Source of the DNA: UPXZ01 sp964345395
GTDB taxonomy: Bacteria; Bacteroidota; Bacteroidia; Bacteroidales; Paludibacteraceae
NCBI GenBank assembly: GCA_964345395.1
Contig: CAYFRA010000001.1
Span: 1-64,000 of the forward strand
Length of the DNA stretch: 64,000 bases
Reading direction: 5' to 3'
Shown: in pieces, positions 53,672 to 62,616 of the stretch
How the letters are laid out: every line of letters begins with the position of its first letter
Numbering within the stretch: the stretch's first letter is position 1
Program-made: the position numbers and the translations under genes
The notes under the pieces: generated by a model
What the model was told of the DNA's origin: nothing
Databases searched by the model: none
Seen by the model: the letters and a program-made list of their open reading frames with translations, nothing else

Positions 53672-54412
53672 TTAAAAACGAATGCTACATTGCAAGCCAT
53701 AAGCACTCTTCTTATTGGGTAAAACTTCAAACTGCGTGGGTGTAACTTGTATCGCTAAATCCGATTTGATATCAAAATCGTATAATTGAGCATCTACAAA
53801 GGCATCTAACATAACCAAAGCGTAATAACCTACAGTCAAAATCAAACTCAAATCTCGATAACGATGGAACTGATCCATACCTGATTTCAATCTGTTCTTA
53901 AATGTAGCTTCTCCGCCGGGAAATGACTCTAATGTATATCCTCGTGGTAATAGTTTCAGGTGGTAATTGGTTGTTGGGTCACTATCGGTAATATCAATAT
54001 ATCCTCGTTTGAAAGCCATATACCGATTTTGATTGTAATTGATAGCGTAGGCAAAACCCATAAATCCACCATAAACAATTGGCAGTTTATAATATTTTTT
54101 GTTTACTATTTGCCCAAAACCAGGAATCAGAGCCCCCATCCATACTGAGCGCATCGGATCTGGTCTGAAGTAGTTTAGAGATAAAGTATCAACAATTTGA
54201 ATTTCCGTTGTTATATTGTCCTGATTATCATTATTTGTTGAATGAAAAAAGATTTGCTCAGACTCATCAACTTCAAAAATAAGCGGTCTGACCAAAGTAT
54301 CTAAAAGAGCAGTAGTGTCTTGTTTTACTTTGATTGGTTTTACTTTTTTTTGAGCCGCATTTGGCAAAAGAAAAGCAAATAATAAAATTGATATAATAGC
54401 TATCTTTTTCAA
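53672..54412 (-). CDS. DUF5683 outer-envelope protein
   Basis: A 246-residue protein with a signal peptide (1-20, before 'AAQKKVKPIKVKQ') and the DUF5683 core 'DPMRSVWMGALIPGFGQIVNKKYYKLPIVYGGFMGFAYAINYNQNRYMAFKRGYIDI', rich in Tyr and Gly, with two short hydrophobic stretches. Function is unknown, but the gene almost always follows parB in Bacteroidota as I know it. It lies 18 bases after parB and 6 bases before the mltD-like gene, so envelope growth and chromosome segregation may be co-expressed. Confidence 0.85.
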   Translation of the reverse strand: MKKIAIISILLFAFLLPNAAQKKVKPIKVKQDTTALLDTLVRPLIFEVDESEQIFFHSTNNDNQDNITTEIQIVDTLSLNYFRPDPMRSVWMGALIPGFGQIVNKKYYKLPIVYGGFMGFAYAINYNQNRYMAFKRGYIDITDSDPTTNYHLKLLPRGYTLESFPGGEATFKNRLKSGMDQFHRYRDLSLILTVGYYALVMLDAFVDAQLYDFDIKSDLAIQVTPTQFEVLPNKKSAYGLQCSIRF

Positions 54413-54430
54413 GAAAGATTGTTTTGTTTT

Positions 54431-55300
54431 TTAAATTCGATCCATCAACTCCATAATCCTCAACAGCTCTTCATCGTTATTAAAAGAGATACTTATTTTA
54501 CCTTTCCCTTTTTGATTGACTGATAAATCAACTTTTGTACTAAAAGTTTTACTTAGCTGCGACTTCAACTCATCGAACTCTTTCAATTTTATAAAACTGT
54601 CTGAGTTTTTGATTTTTTTATTTTTGTCTTCTAAATTCAAATTTCTAACAAGATCTTCCACTTTACGAACTGAAAAACCGTTTTTCAGCGTTAGTGTATA
54701 AAGCTCAAGCTGTTTTTTAGGGTCTTCTAAACTTAAAATAGCTCGTGCATGTCCCATATCAATTTTTCTATCTTTCAAACCCATTTGAATTTCAGCAGGT
54801 AATTGCAACAAACGTAGATAGTTGGCAATGGTAGCACGTTTTTTACCCACACGCTCACTAAGTCGTTCTTGCGTTAGGTCATACTCTTTTATTAATCTGT
54901 AGAAAGTAAGTGCTATTTCTATTGCATTCAAATCTTCTCGCTGAATGTTTTCAATCAGCGCCATCTCCATCACTTGATCGTCGGCGGCAGTTTTGATATA
55001 AGCTGGAATGCTTCTTAAACCAATTGACTTGGCGGCACGATAACGTCTTTCGCCCGCAATAATCATATAGGTATTGTCATCGTTTTTTCGCAATGTAATC
55101 GGCGATATCACACCAATCTCCCTAATTGAGCTTGCGAGTTCGGTCAAAGCCTCTTCATCAAAGTGCGTACGTGGTTGTCCTGGGTTAGGTTTTATTAAAT
55201 CTATTGAAACTTCATTGATAGATGAAGAACCACTAACACTTGTTTCATCTATATCCATTAGTGCACCTAAACCTCTTCCTAATCCTATTGTTTTTGCCAT
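54431..55300 (-). CDS. parB: Chromosome-partitioning protein ParB
   Basis: ParB is a CTPase clamp that loads at parS sites and spreads. The 289 residues have 'LGRGLGALM', the CTP-binding/ParB-N motifs 'LIKPNPGQPRTHFDEEALTELASSIREIGVISPITLR' and 'YMIIAGERRYRAAKSIG', 'ALIENIQREDLNAIEIA', a helix-turn-helix ('LTQERLSERVGKKRATIANYLRLL') and a C-terminal dimerisation domain. It starts 9 bases after parA. No parS consensus was noticed in the window. Confidence 0.96.
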   Translation of the reverse strand: MAKTIGLGRGLGALMDIDETSVSGSSSINEVSIDLIKPNPGQPRTHFDEEALTELASSIREIGVISPITLRKNDDNTYMIIAGERRYRAAKSIGLRSIPAYIKTAADDQVMEMALIENIQREDLNAIEIALTFYRLIKEYDLTQERLSERVGKKRATIANYLRLLQLPAEIQMGLKDRKIDMGHARAILSLEDPKKQLELYTLTLKNGFSVRKVEDLVRNLNLEDKNKKIKNSDSFIKLKEFDELKSQLSKTFSTKVDLSVNQKGKGKISISFNNDEELLRIMELMDRI

Positions 55301-55309
55301 AATAAATAT

Positions 55310-56077
55310 TTATTTATTCAATCGTGTTAAAAGCTCATTAGCTAAATCCATATAGTTAGAAGCCCCGCGCGAATCGGGGTCAAATTGCAATATCGGCATC
55401 CCATGACTTGGAGCTTCGCTTAGTCGCACATTTCTATAAATAGCTGTTTCGAACACCAATTTATCAAAATGTTTTTTTACTTCTGCCAACACCTGATTGG
55501 CCGAACGTAATCGATTGTCGTACAATGTAATTAAAAAACCTTCGATTTCTAATCTTGCATTGAGTCGCCCTTTGATAATTTTAATGGTATTCAACAATTT
55601 GCTTATACCCTCCAATGCAAAATACTCACTCTGCACTGGTATAATGACTGAATCAGATGCTGTAAGCGCATTAACGGTAATAAGACCAAGTGAAGGCGAG
55701 CAATCAATCAAGATAATATTATAATCATTTTCGACAGCCTTCAACACATCTTTCATCCGATACTCCCTGTCGCTCATCTCAAGTAACTCAATTTCAGCCC
55801 CAACCAAATCAATATGCGATGGCAAAACATCTAAATTTTCAATTGCTGTGTGTTGTATGGCTTGCTCTACCGGCACACCATCTATTATAGATTCGTAAAT
55901 TGTAAATTCAAGTTTACGCACGTCTATTCCCAGTCCAGAAGAAGCATTTGCCTGAGGATCAGCATCTACCAAAAGTACTTTCTGCCCTAATTTTGCTAAA
56001 GATGCTGCTAAATTGATTGCAGTTGTCGTTTTTCCTACTCCCCCTTTTTGATTGGCTATCGAGATTATTTTTCTCAT
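55310..56077 (-). CDS. parA: Chromosome-partitioning ATPase ParA
   Basis: ParA is the Walker-type ATPase that moves ParB-bound origins. The 255 residues begin 'MRKIISIANQKGGVGKTTTAINLA' (deviant Walker A), with 'VLLVDADPQANASSGLG' (switch/Walker A' region) and 'IILIDCSPSLGLITVNALTASDSVIIPVQSEYFALEG' (Walker B). I start at the ATG at 56077; 'MNK' would add only three residues from 56086. TATATTTG on the minus strand (56129-56136) is a likely -7 box. It diverges from gldG. Confidence 0.96.
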   Translation of the reverse strand: MRKIISIANQKGGVGKTTTAINLAASLAKLGQKVLLVDADPQANASSGLGIDVRKLEFTIYESIIDGVPVEQAIQHTAIENLDVLPSHIDLVGAEIELLEMSDREYRMKDVLKAVENDYNIILIDCSPSLGLITVNALTASDSVIIPVQSEYFALEGISKLLNTIKIIKGRLNARLEIEGFLITLYDNRLRSANQVLAEVKKHFDKLVFETAIYRNVRLSEAPSHGMPILQFDPDSRGASNYMDLANELLTRLNK

Positions 56078-56086
56078 CTTATTCAA

Positions 56087-56333
56087 TTAATATCCTGTTT
56101 TAAAACATATTTAAATCAATTCAATTTGCAAATATAATGAATTTATTTAAGCATTTCACTACACTTTCTCATGCTTTAACCTGCATTGTTGATAAGTTAG
56201 TTATTTTGTTGATAAGTTCAATTTGCCTAATGAATTATGTGAAAAACAATACAATTTTTATTTCTTTTCGTTTCTATAAATTCAATGCTTTCCTTATCTT
56301 TGTGAAGTTTAATTAGATACAAACTACTCACAA
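56087..56333. promoter_or_regulatory. Divergent parA-gldG intergenic region with direct repeats
   Basis: The region holds TTGTTGATAAGTT twice (56186-56198 and 56206-56218), a 13-bp direct repeat with a 20-bp period. TGTTGATAA is one base from the DnaA-box complement TGTGGATAA. TATATTTG (56129-56136, minus) and TATCTTTG (56295-56302, plus) are -7-like boxes for parA and gldG. An ATGTGAAAAAC motif lies nearby at about 56238. Regulatory or origin-related use is inference. Confidence 0.45.
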
Positions 56334-58019
56334 GTGAAATACGAATATAAAAATTGGTTATTTTTGTTGGCTTGGGCAATAGCAATGGTGCTATTGGCTA
56401 AGTTTGGCTTTTTTCGTATCGACCTCACCTCCGACAAACGTTTTAGCATAAGCCCCCAAACCAAAGTATTGATGAAGGAAATTGACGAACCTATCTACAC
56501 CAAACTTTACCTCAACGGAGATCTCAACGCAGGATTTGCTCGACTGAGACAAGCTACCAACGAGCTTTTGAGTGATTTAGACGCACATAGCAAATCAAAA
56601 ATTATTATTACAAATATCAATCCATCATCAGCAAAATCAAACTTGGAACGAGAAGAAAACTACAACCGATTAATTGACAAATCGCTCACTCCCATTCAAG
56701 TTTATGATAAAGATAAAGAGGGAAAGCTAATGCAAAAGACAGTATTTCCTTGGTTGGAAATAACTTATAAAAATAGAACAAAAGCAGTGAATTTGCTTAA
56801 AAATATTCCCAAGTTATCAGGTGAAGAAAATCTGAATATCTCTATCGAAAGTTTAGAGTTTGAAATAGCAACGGCAATCAAGCAGTTAGGAAAAAAACAG
56901 ATAGACAAAATTGCTTTTATTGAGGGACAAGGCGAGTTAGACGAGCTACAAACTTATGAAATCAGCACACATTTGAGCCAATACTTTCAAATAGACCGTG
57001 GAGCAATAGACATAGATGCCACTGTATTAGACAATTACAAGGCCATCATAATAGCTGGACCAAGCAAAGAGTTTACAGAAACTACTAAATTTATCATCGA
57101 TCAGTATTTGATGCGTGGTGGAAAAATTCTTTGGCTCATTGACGGTGTGCGTGTTTCCGAAGAGCTTTTACAAAATCAGGGTCGCTCCCCTATCATTGGG
57201 CTTGATCTCAATTTAGATGATCTCCTTTTCAAATATGGTGTCAGAATTTCACCTGCTATAATCGAAGATCAACATTGCTTGATGTTGCCCATTAAAGTTG
57301 GAGATGAAAACACACCCGACAAACTACAGTTAATGCCATTTTACTACTCCCCTCTTTTGCTCACGTCAATGAGTCACCCAGTAAGCAAAAATGTATCATA
57401 CGTCAAATCAAATTTTGTTTCCTCTATCGAGTTGGTTAATCAAAATAAAGATAAAAACAGTACGGTTATTTTGGCAAGTTCTGAGAAAACACACCTTTTA
57501 CAAGCCCCTAATGAGATTGATTTGAGATACTTAGGCGAAAACAAAGATAATAGTTATTTCAATCTTCAACACGTTCCCGTTGCAGTTAGTATTGATGGGG
57601 TTTTTGAATCATTATTTGCCAACAGGATGGTACCACGGGGGCTTATTAATTTTGGCCAAATAGAGCAAATAAGCGTTCCTACTCGTCAAATATTTATAGC
57701 TAACGCAGATATTATCCGAAACGATGTGATCATCGAAAACAATGAATATACCACCTTGCCATTGGGGTATGATCGGACAACTGACGTAGTTTATGGAAAT
57801 AGCGATTTTTTAGTTAATGCCATTTTATATTTGACAGATGAAGATGGAAGCATTGACCTAAGGGTAAAATCACTACCTTTGCGTTTGCTCAATAAATCTT
57901 TAATTTCAGAAAATCGTATCAAATTACAAATCATCAATATAGTGCTTCCTGTAGTGCTACTTGCCATATTTGCAGTAATATATTTTTATATACGAAAAAG
58001 AAAATATTCAAAGTATTAA
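56334..58019 (+). CDS. gldG: Gliding-motility protein GldG
   Basis: GldG is a membrane-anchored ABC-transporter partner needed for gliding in Flavobacterium-like species. The 561 residues have an N-terminal span ('NWLFLLAWAIAMVLLAKFGFF'), 'RIDLTSDKRFSISPQTKVLMKEIDEPIYTKLYLNGDLNAGFARL', the conserved 'GGKILWLIDGV', and a C-terminal span ('IINIVLPVVLLAIFAVIYFYI'). An in-frame stop lies just upstream, and the first start is a GTG at 56334, giving 'MKYEYKN'. The usual neighbour gldF, the permease, is absent: upstream is the divergent parA. PorU and PorV elsewhere in the window fit a type IX secretion/gliding lineage. Confidence 0.9.
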   Translation: MKYEYKNWLFLLAWAIAMVLLAKFGFFRIDLTSDKRFSISPQTKVLMKEIDEPIYTKLYLNGDLNAGFARLRQATNELLSDLDAHSKSKIIITNINPSSAKSNLEREENYNRLIDKSLTPIQVYDKDKEGKLMQKTVFPWLEITYKNRTKAVNLLKNIPKLSGEENLNISIESLEFEIATAIKQLGKKQIDKIAFIEGQGELDELQTYEISTHLSQYFQIDRGAIDIDATVLDNYKAIIIAGPSKEFTETTKFIIDQYLMRGGKILWLIDGVRVSEELLQNQGRSPIIGLDLNLDDLLFKYGVRISPAIIEDQHCLMLPIKVGDENTPDKLQLMPFYYSPLLLTSMSHPVSKNVSYVKSNFVSSIELVNQNKDKNSTVILASSEKTHLLQAPNEIDLRYLGENKDNSYFNLQHVPVAVSIDGVFESLFANRMVPRGLINFGQIEQISVPTRQIFIANADIIRNDVIIENNEYTTLPLGYDRTTDVVYGNSDFLVNAILYLTDEDGSIDLRVKSLPLRLLNKSLISENRIKLQIINIVLPVVLLAIFAVIYFYIRKRKYSKY

Positions 58020-58038
58020 CACTTAAAAAATAAACAAA

Positions 58039-58443
58039 ATGAATAATCCAATTAAATTTCATCACATTCTAATTACTTTAGCTATATTCTTTTTAATTAT
58101 TGCTTGTCTGATGTTTGGTGTTCCAGTTTACAAAGTTTGGCAACAAGAGATGACTGGAAAAGCTGAATTGAGTAGAGCAGAACAAAATCGTCAAATACGC
58201 ATTCAAGAAGCAAAAGCTAAAAAAGAGTCTGCCGTTTTTGAAGCAGAAGCCGAAGTAGAACGTGCTAAAGGTGTAGCCGCTGCTAACAAAATTATTGGTG
58301 CCAGCTTGAGCGAAAATGAAAACTATTTGCGATATCTGTGGATTCAGAGTTTGTATGAAGGAAACTCTGACGTAATATATGTGCCAACCGAAGCCAACCT
58401 GCCCATTTTAGAAGCAAATCGTTTTTCGCAACAGAAAAAATAA
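58039..58443 (+). CDS. Small band-7/SPFH-like membrane protein
   Basis: A 134-residue protein with an N-terminal span ('ILITLAIFFLIIACLMFGVPVYKVW') and a Glu/Ala/Arg coiled segment ('ELSRAEQNRQIRIQEAKAKKESAVFEAEAEVERAKGVAAANKIIGASLSENENYLRYLWIQSLYEG'). The tail matches the end of stomatin/SPFH proteins ('AxAEAEAxRAKGxAxANxxIxxSL'), but the band-7 core itself is missing, so it is a truncated or miniature form. It lies between gldG (19 bases) and prfB (24 bases). Role unknown. Confidence 0.7.
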   Translation: MNNPIKFHHILITLAIFFLIIACLMFGVPVYKVWQQEMTGKAELSRAEQNRQIRIQEAKAKKESAVFEAEAEVERAKGVAAANKIIGASLSENENYLRYLWIQSLYEGNSDVIYVPTEANLPILEANRFSQQKK

Positions 58444-58467
58444 TAGAAAAAACCATATTCAATAGAA

Positions 58468-59584
58468 ATGATAACTTTAGAACAACTAAATGAACTTTTA
58501 GAACGCGAACAGGCGTTAAGGAGGTATCTTTGACATCGATACCAAAACGATACAATTAGAGGAAGAGGAGCTACGTACACAAGCTCCAGATTTTTGGGAG
58601 AACCCAAAAGAGGCTGAAGCTCAGATGAAAAAAATCCGTGAAATTAAACGCTGGATTGTGGGCTACAATGAGGTCAAAAAAGTAACGGATGAACTTAAAA
58701 TCGCCTTCGATTTTTACAAAGAAGAAGCCCTTAGTGAAGAAGAGCTTGATGCAATTTACACTGAAACTCTGTCGCTAATTGAGAAAGTTGAGATGGAAAA
58801 CATGCTCTCCAATGAGGAAGATAAGATGAGTGCTGTTATAAAAATTGTAGCTGGAGCGGGCGGAACAGAAGCACAAGATTGGGCTGATATGCTTTTCAGA
58901 ATGTATCAAAGATATTGCGAAAGACATGGTTACAAAAGTGAATTGACCAACTACCAAGCTGGTGATGAGGCGGGCATCAAAACCGTAACTCTACAAGCCG
59001 AAGGAGATTTGGCATATGGCTTTTTGAAAAGTGAAAATGGTGTTCATCGCTTGGTTCGCGTTTCACCATTCAACGCACAAGGAAAGCGAATGACTTCATT
59101 TGCCTCAGTTTTTGTTACTCCCTTGGTTGATGATAGCATAAATATTGAGGTAAACCCAGCCAATTTAAGTTGGGATACTTTTCGTTCAAGTGGTGCGGGT
59201 GGGCAGCACGTCAATAAAGTGGAATCGGGTGTGCGATTACATTACAAATTTATAGACGATCGAAATGGCGAAGAGAAAGAGATTGTAATAGAGAATACCG
59301 AAGGTCGCTCACAAACAGGCAATCGCGAAAATGCTCTCCGATTACTTCGATCACAACTCTATGAATTTGAGCTTGAAAAAAGACGTGAAGCACAAGCTAA
59401 AGTAGAGGCTGGTAAAAAGAAAATTGAGTGGGGTTCACAAATTCGAAGCTATGTTTTTGATGATAGACGCGTAAAAGACCATCGCACCAATTATCAAACA
59501 TCTGATGTCAATAGCGTAATGGACGGCAACATCGATGAGTTTATCAAAGCCTACTTAATGGAATTTGGACAGGAGGATAGCTGA
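58468..59584 (+). CDS. prfB: Peptide chain release factor 2, with programmed +1 frameshift
   Basis: RF2 ends translation at UGA and UAA. The gene opens at the ATG at 58468 and reads 21 codons to CTT TGA (58528-58533). The ribosome shifts +1 there, continuing from GAC at 58532. The full product is 371 residues. The shift site carries AGGAGG (58519-58524) three bases ahead of CTT, as in E. coli, and lets RF2 limit its own synthesis when UGA recognition is efficient. Downstream are the SPF anticodon-like motif in 'RVSPFNAQ' and 'GAGGQHVNK' (GGQ). ORF finders start it near 58625 and miss the first 53 codons. Confidence 0.95.
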
Positions 59585-59585
59585 T

Positions 59586-60806
59586 TTATAAAGCATCCTC
59601 AACTGCTTGGATAAAATCTTGCCGAATAGAAACCAACTCTTTCGATTCGGCTTGATTCCATGCTGCTATTTGTGCAATTACAAGATTTTTTGCAGGATTG
59701 ACATAGACCATTTGTCCAAAAATTCCAAGTGCCATATAGCTGCCATCGGCATTAACCCACCACAAATAACCATATCCACCCTTTTCACCTCTCGGAACAA
59801 GTATCGACCTTGCATTATCCAACCATTCAGTTGCTAATATTTGCTTGCCTCCTATTTTCCCATCATTGAGCATCAGCACTCCCAAACGAGCAAAATCACG
59901 CAAATTGGCCGACAGACCGCTGCCCCCTATATTGTATCCACTACACTCATCACTCAACCAAAAAGCACATTGCTCCATACCCATTGGGCTCCAAATGTGT
60001 TCTGACAAATAGGCAGAGAGTGATTTTTCGCTTGCTTTTTGCACAAGAATACCCAACAAATCGGTTTCGCCTGTATTATAATTAAATTTCTTACCCGCAG
60101 TGTGCTGTTGCTTTAGATCTTTCATATATGATAAAATATGTGCCTCTTTGCCAACACACTCCTTTTGATACATTTGAGCTACATCTGAATGGGGGTCGCC
60201 ATAATCTTCATTCCAAGCTATTCCTGATGTCATTGTGAGCAGTTGTCTGACGGTTATTTTACCATAATCACAACCCTCCAATTCTTGTATATAAAGCTGC
60301 AACTCATCATCCAAGCTCTTTATATCACCATTTTTTAAAGCTACACCTACCAACATCGAAGTAACAGACTTAGCAACCGAAAATGAAGTCCAAAGTGTGT
60401 TTTGTTTTATATCTTCAGCTCGTTTTTCAAATCTGACCAATCCATTTTCTATCACAATGACGCCTTTAACTCCTAAATTCGACATATAGGATTCTAAATT
60501 GATAGTGTCATTTAGTTTATCCAATTGTAATGGAATACCAGCTCCCAATGCATACTTTTTATTACCAGTTTTCACTGGCGAACTTGGGTAGATACTATGC
60601 ATTATTGGAAAGCGCCGCTCTCGATCCTCTTGACTCCAAAACAGCAAACTTTCTAACTTTTGCCCCATCGTTTCACCACTAATATTTTCAGCATAATCTC
60701 GTGAGTCTATTATGCTATCAGGTTGGCATAATGTTCTACTTTGCTTACAAGATGTGAAAGATATAATAATTGAGATAACAAGATAAAGAGTTGGTCTGAT
60801 TTTCAT
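59586..60806 (-). CDS. Serine hydrolase lipoprotein, class C beta-lactamase family
   Basis: A 406-residue lipoprotein ('SFTSCKQ', Cys20). The SxxK active site is in 'TSFSVAKSVTSMLVG', with a Tyr motif in 'FNYNTGETDLLG' (YxN-like, here YNT) and a Gly-rich 'GGYGYLWWV' near the C-terminus in place of the KTG triad. The group (PF00144) includes esterases, DD-peptidases and amide hydrolases; true beta-lactamase function is not implied. It is alone on the minus strand and convergent with prfB, whose stop is 1 base away. Confidence 0.88.
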   Translation of the reverse strand: MKIRPTLYLVISIIISFTSCKQSRTLCQPDSIIDSRDYAENISGETMGQKLESLLFWSQEDRERRFPIMHSIYPSSPVKTGNKKYALGAGIPLQLDKLNDTINLESYMSNLGVKGVIVIENGLVRFEKRAEDIKQNTLWTSFSVAKSVTSMLVGVALKNGDIKSLDDELQLYIQELEGCDYGKITVRQLLTMTSGIAWNEDYGDPHSDVAQMYQKECVGKEAHILSYMKDLKQQHTAGKKFNYNTGETDLLGILVQKASEKSLSAYLSEHIWSPMGMEQCAFWLSDECSGYNIGGSGLSANLRDFARLGVLMLNDGKIGGKQILATEWLDNARSILVPRGEKGGYGYLWWVNADGSYMALGIFGQMVYVNPAKNLVIAQIAAWNQAESKELVSIRQDFIQAVEDAL

Positions 60807-61026
60807 TTCAAATGTTTTTTAATTGCTTAAACTTAATAACGGTAAAATGAGCGATAAGTTTTGAGTTTTCGCACTTTTCCATATTAATGAAGTGCAAAAA
60901 TAAAGAAACGAGTACGAACTTTAAAATAGACACCACTATAAACTATCCACACTTTAAATAAAGAACTTTATTCTTCTTTTATTATTTAAAATTTGCATTG
61001 CAATCTCTATTTGAAATATGACTATT

Positions 61027-62601
61027 ATGAAAATTATTAAAAATACAATCCTTACCCTACTGCTTGTTTTTAGCAGTTTTGTGATTCTTAAAGCTGAAAA
61101 TAATATTGTTCAATTGCCTTCTCCAACGCTAAGCAAGGACACGATATTTATTGAGTTTGACGAGTTGCAAGAAAGTGGTGTTTTCGATTTTGGTTTTGAC
61201 GATGGTGTTTCGCTTTTTGAGTCAGCAACAAGCGATAATGAAAGTTTTTCGCAAGATTCATTTTCTTCTTTAAGTGGTTTTAGTTTCAATGGTTACGCAC
61301 GAGGTTCAATCTTAGGTGGTGGCAAACAATATGATTTGGCGAGTTCGTTTGCCGAAATAGCTTTGCAGCCAAGCTATTCGAAAGGTGTGGCAATGATGAA
61401 ATCGGATATTCGCTTGCGTAGAGGTCTGTTTTTTGAAGAAGACAAACAAATCATTGAAATCAAAGAGCTTTTTACTGGCTACAAAGGTGACAAATTTGAT
61501 TTTTTCATTGGAAATCAAATCGTAAATTGGGGCAGAACAGATGGTTTTAATCCAACCAACAACATCACTCCAAATGATTTTTTCTTTCTAACCGCTGAAC
61601 CTGACGATCAAAAAATGTCCAACTTTTTATTAAGAATGAAATATCGTATTTCGCCTGCTGTTGAGATTGATCTGATTGGAATACCATATTTCAAGCCATC
61701 TAATTATCGATTTGACCTTTTTGACCTAAATGAACAAGTCGATTTGGGTGAGCTACCCATTCAATTACCCGATTTTGACATCAACGTCGATTTTAACCCA
61801 CTCCTGCTACCGAAGCGAAAATTAGAAAATGGTAGCTTTGCTGCACGAATCAATGTAGAGCTACCTGAAATAGATTTTTCACTCTCCTATTTTTCCGGAT
61901 ATGATCCCTATCATGGTTTTGATTTGAAGGATTTTGAGATTAATATTTTTGATTCTAAAAAACCTATACAGATAAGCTATGAGCCCAAAGTTTACACGAA
62001 AAATACTTTCGGGTTTGATTTTGCTCTCCCTTTAAGTAGCTCAATGTTGCGTGGTGAAGCAGCTTTTAACTTAACCCGCCGAAAAAACAATGAGATTTAT
62101 ATCCCAAAAAGTGATTTTTCTTACGTGTTGGGCTACGAAAAAATTTGGAATGATTTTGTTTTCCTTGCTCAATACATCAGCAAAGTAACACCTGATTTTG
62201 AAGCTATTAGCGAGCCGCTTTTGGATTTTAGCGATTTCGACATCAATAACTTTGATATTACAAAAATTCCAAACTTGATGGAGTTTCCAGAAGATATGGT
62301 TAAATATGAAAGTGCTTATTTCAACCGAATGATATTTAATCAACAAAAAAAATTCAATCACGCATTCTCATTTACTCTGAACCGACCCTTCAAATATGAG
62401 GAGTGGAATGCTGAATTTACAGCCTATTATAATTTGACATCGAAAGAGCTGATGTTGCGGCCAAAACTGAACTGGAAAATTACTGATGCTCTCAATTTTG
62501 CTTTTGGTGCAAGTTATATGAAAGCTTATGATAAATCATTGTTCTATTTCTCCTCTACCATTATGAATGGTGCTTTTGCCGAATTGAAAATTGGTTTTTA
62601 A
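61027..62601 (+). CDS. DUF1302-like outer-membrane protein
   Basis: A 524-residue protein with a signal peptide (about 1-22, ending 'ILKAEN'), a spacer rich in Asp, Phe and Ser, then a beta-barrel of alternating aromatic strands that ends in Phe ('AFAELKIGF'), as outer-membrane proteins do. The segment 'VNWGRTDGFNPTNNITPNDFFFLTAEPDD' resembles the DUF1302 family ('WGrtD...npinp'). Members often pair with an RND/MMPL exporter, as here: the exporter starts 15 bases downstream. The substrate is unknown. Confidence 0.72.
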   Translation: MKIIKNTILTLLLVFSSFVILKAENNIVQLPSPTLSKDTIFIEFDELQESGVFDFGFDDGVSLFESATSDNESFSQDSFSSLSGFSFNGYARGSILGGGKQYDLASSFAEIALQPSYSKGVAMMKSDIRLRRGLFFEEDKQIIEIKELFTGYKGDKFDFFIGNQIVNWGRTDGFNPTNNITPNDFFFLTAEPDDQKMSNFLLRMKYRISPAVEIDLIGIPYFKPSNYRFDLFDLNEQVDLGELPIQLPDFDINVDFNPLLLPKRKLENGSFAARINVELPEIDFSLSYFSGYDPYHGFDLKDFEINIFDSKKPIQISYEPKVYTKNTFGFDFALPLSSSMLRGEAAFNLTRRKNNEIYIPKSDFSYVLGYEKIWNDFVFLAQYISKVTPDFEAISEPLLDFSDFDINNFDITKIPNLMEFPEDMVKYESAYFNRMIFNQQKKFNHAFSFTLNRPFKYEEWNAEFTAYYNLTSKELMLRPKLNWKITDALNFAFGASYMKAYDKSLFYFSSTIMNGAFAELKIGF

Positions 62602-62616
62602 TAATAAAAAATAGAT

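Noticed and set aside
59586..60806. Class C beta-lactamase as an antibiotic-resistance gene
   Set aside because: The SxxK site is present but the KTG triad and YxN are altered. The family is mostly esterases and peptidases.
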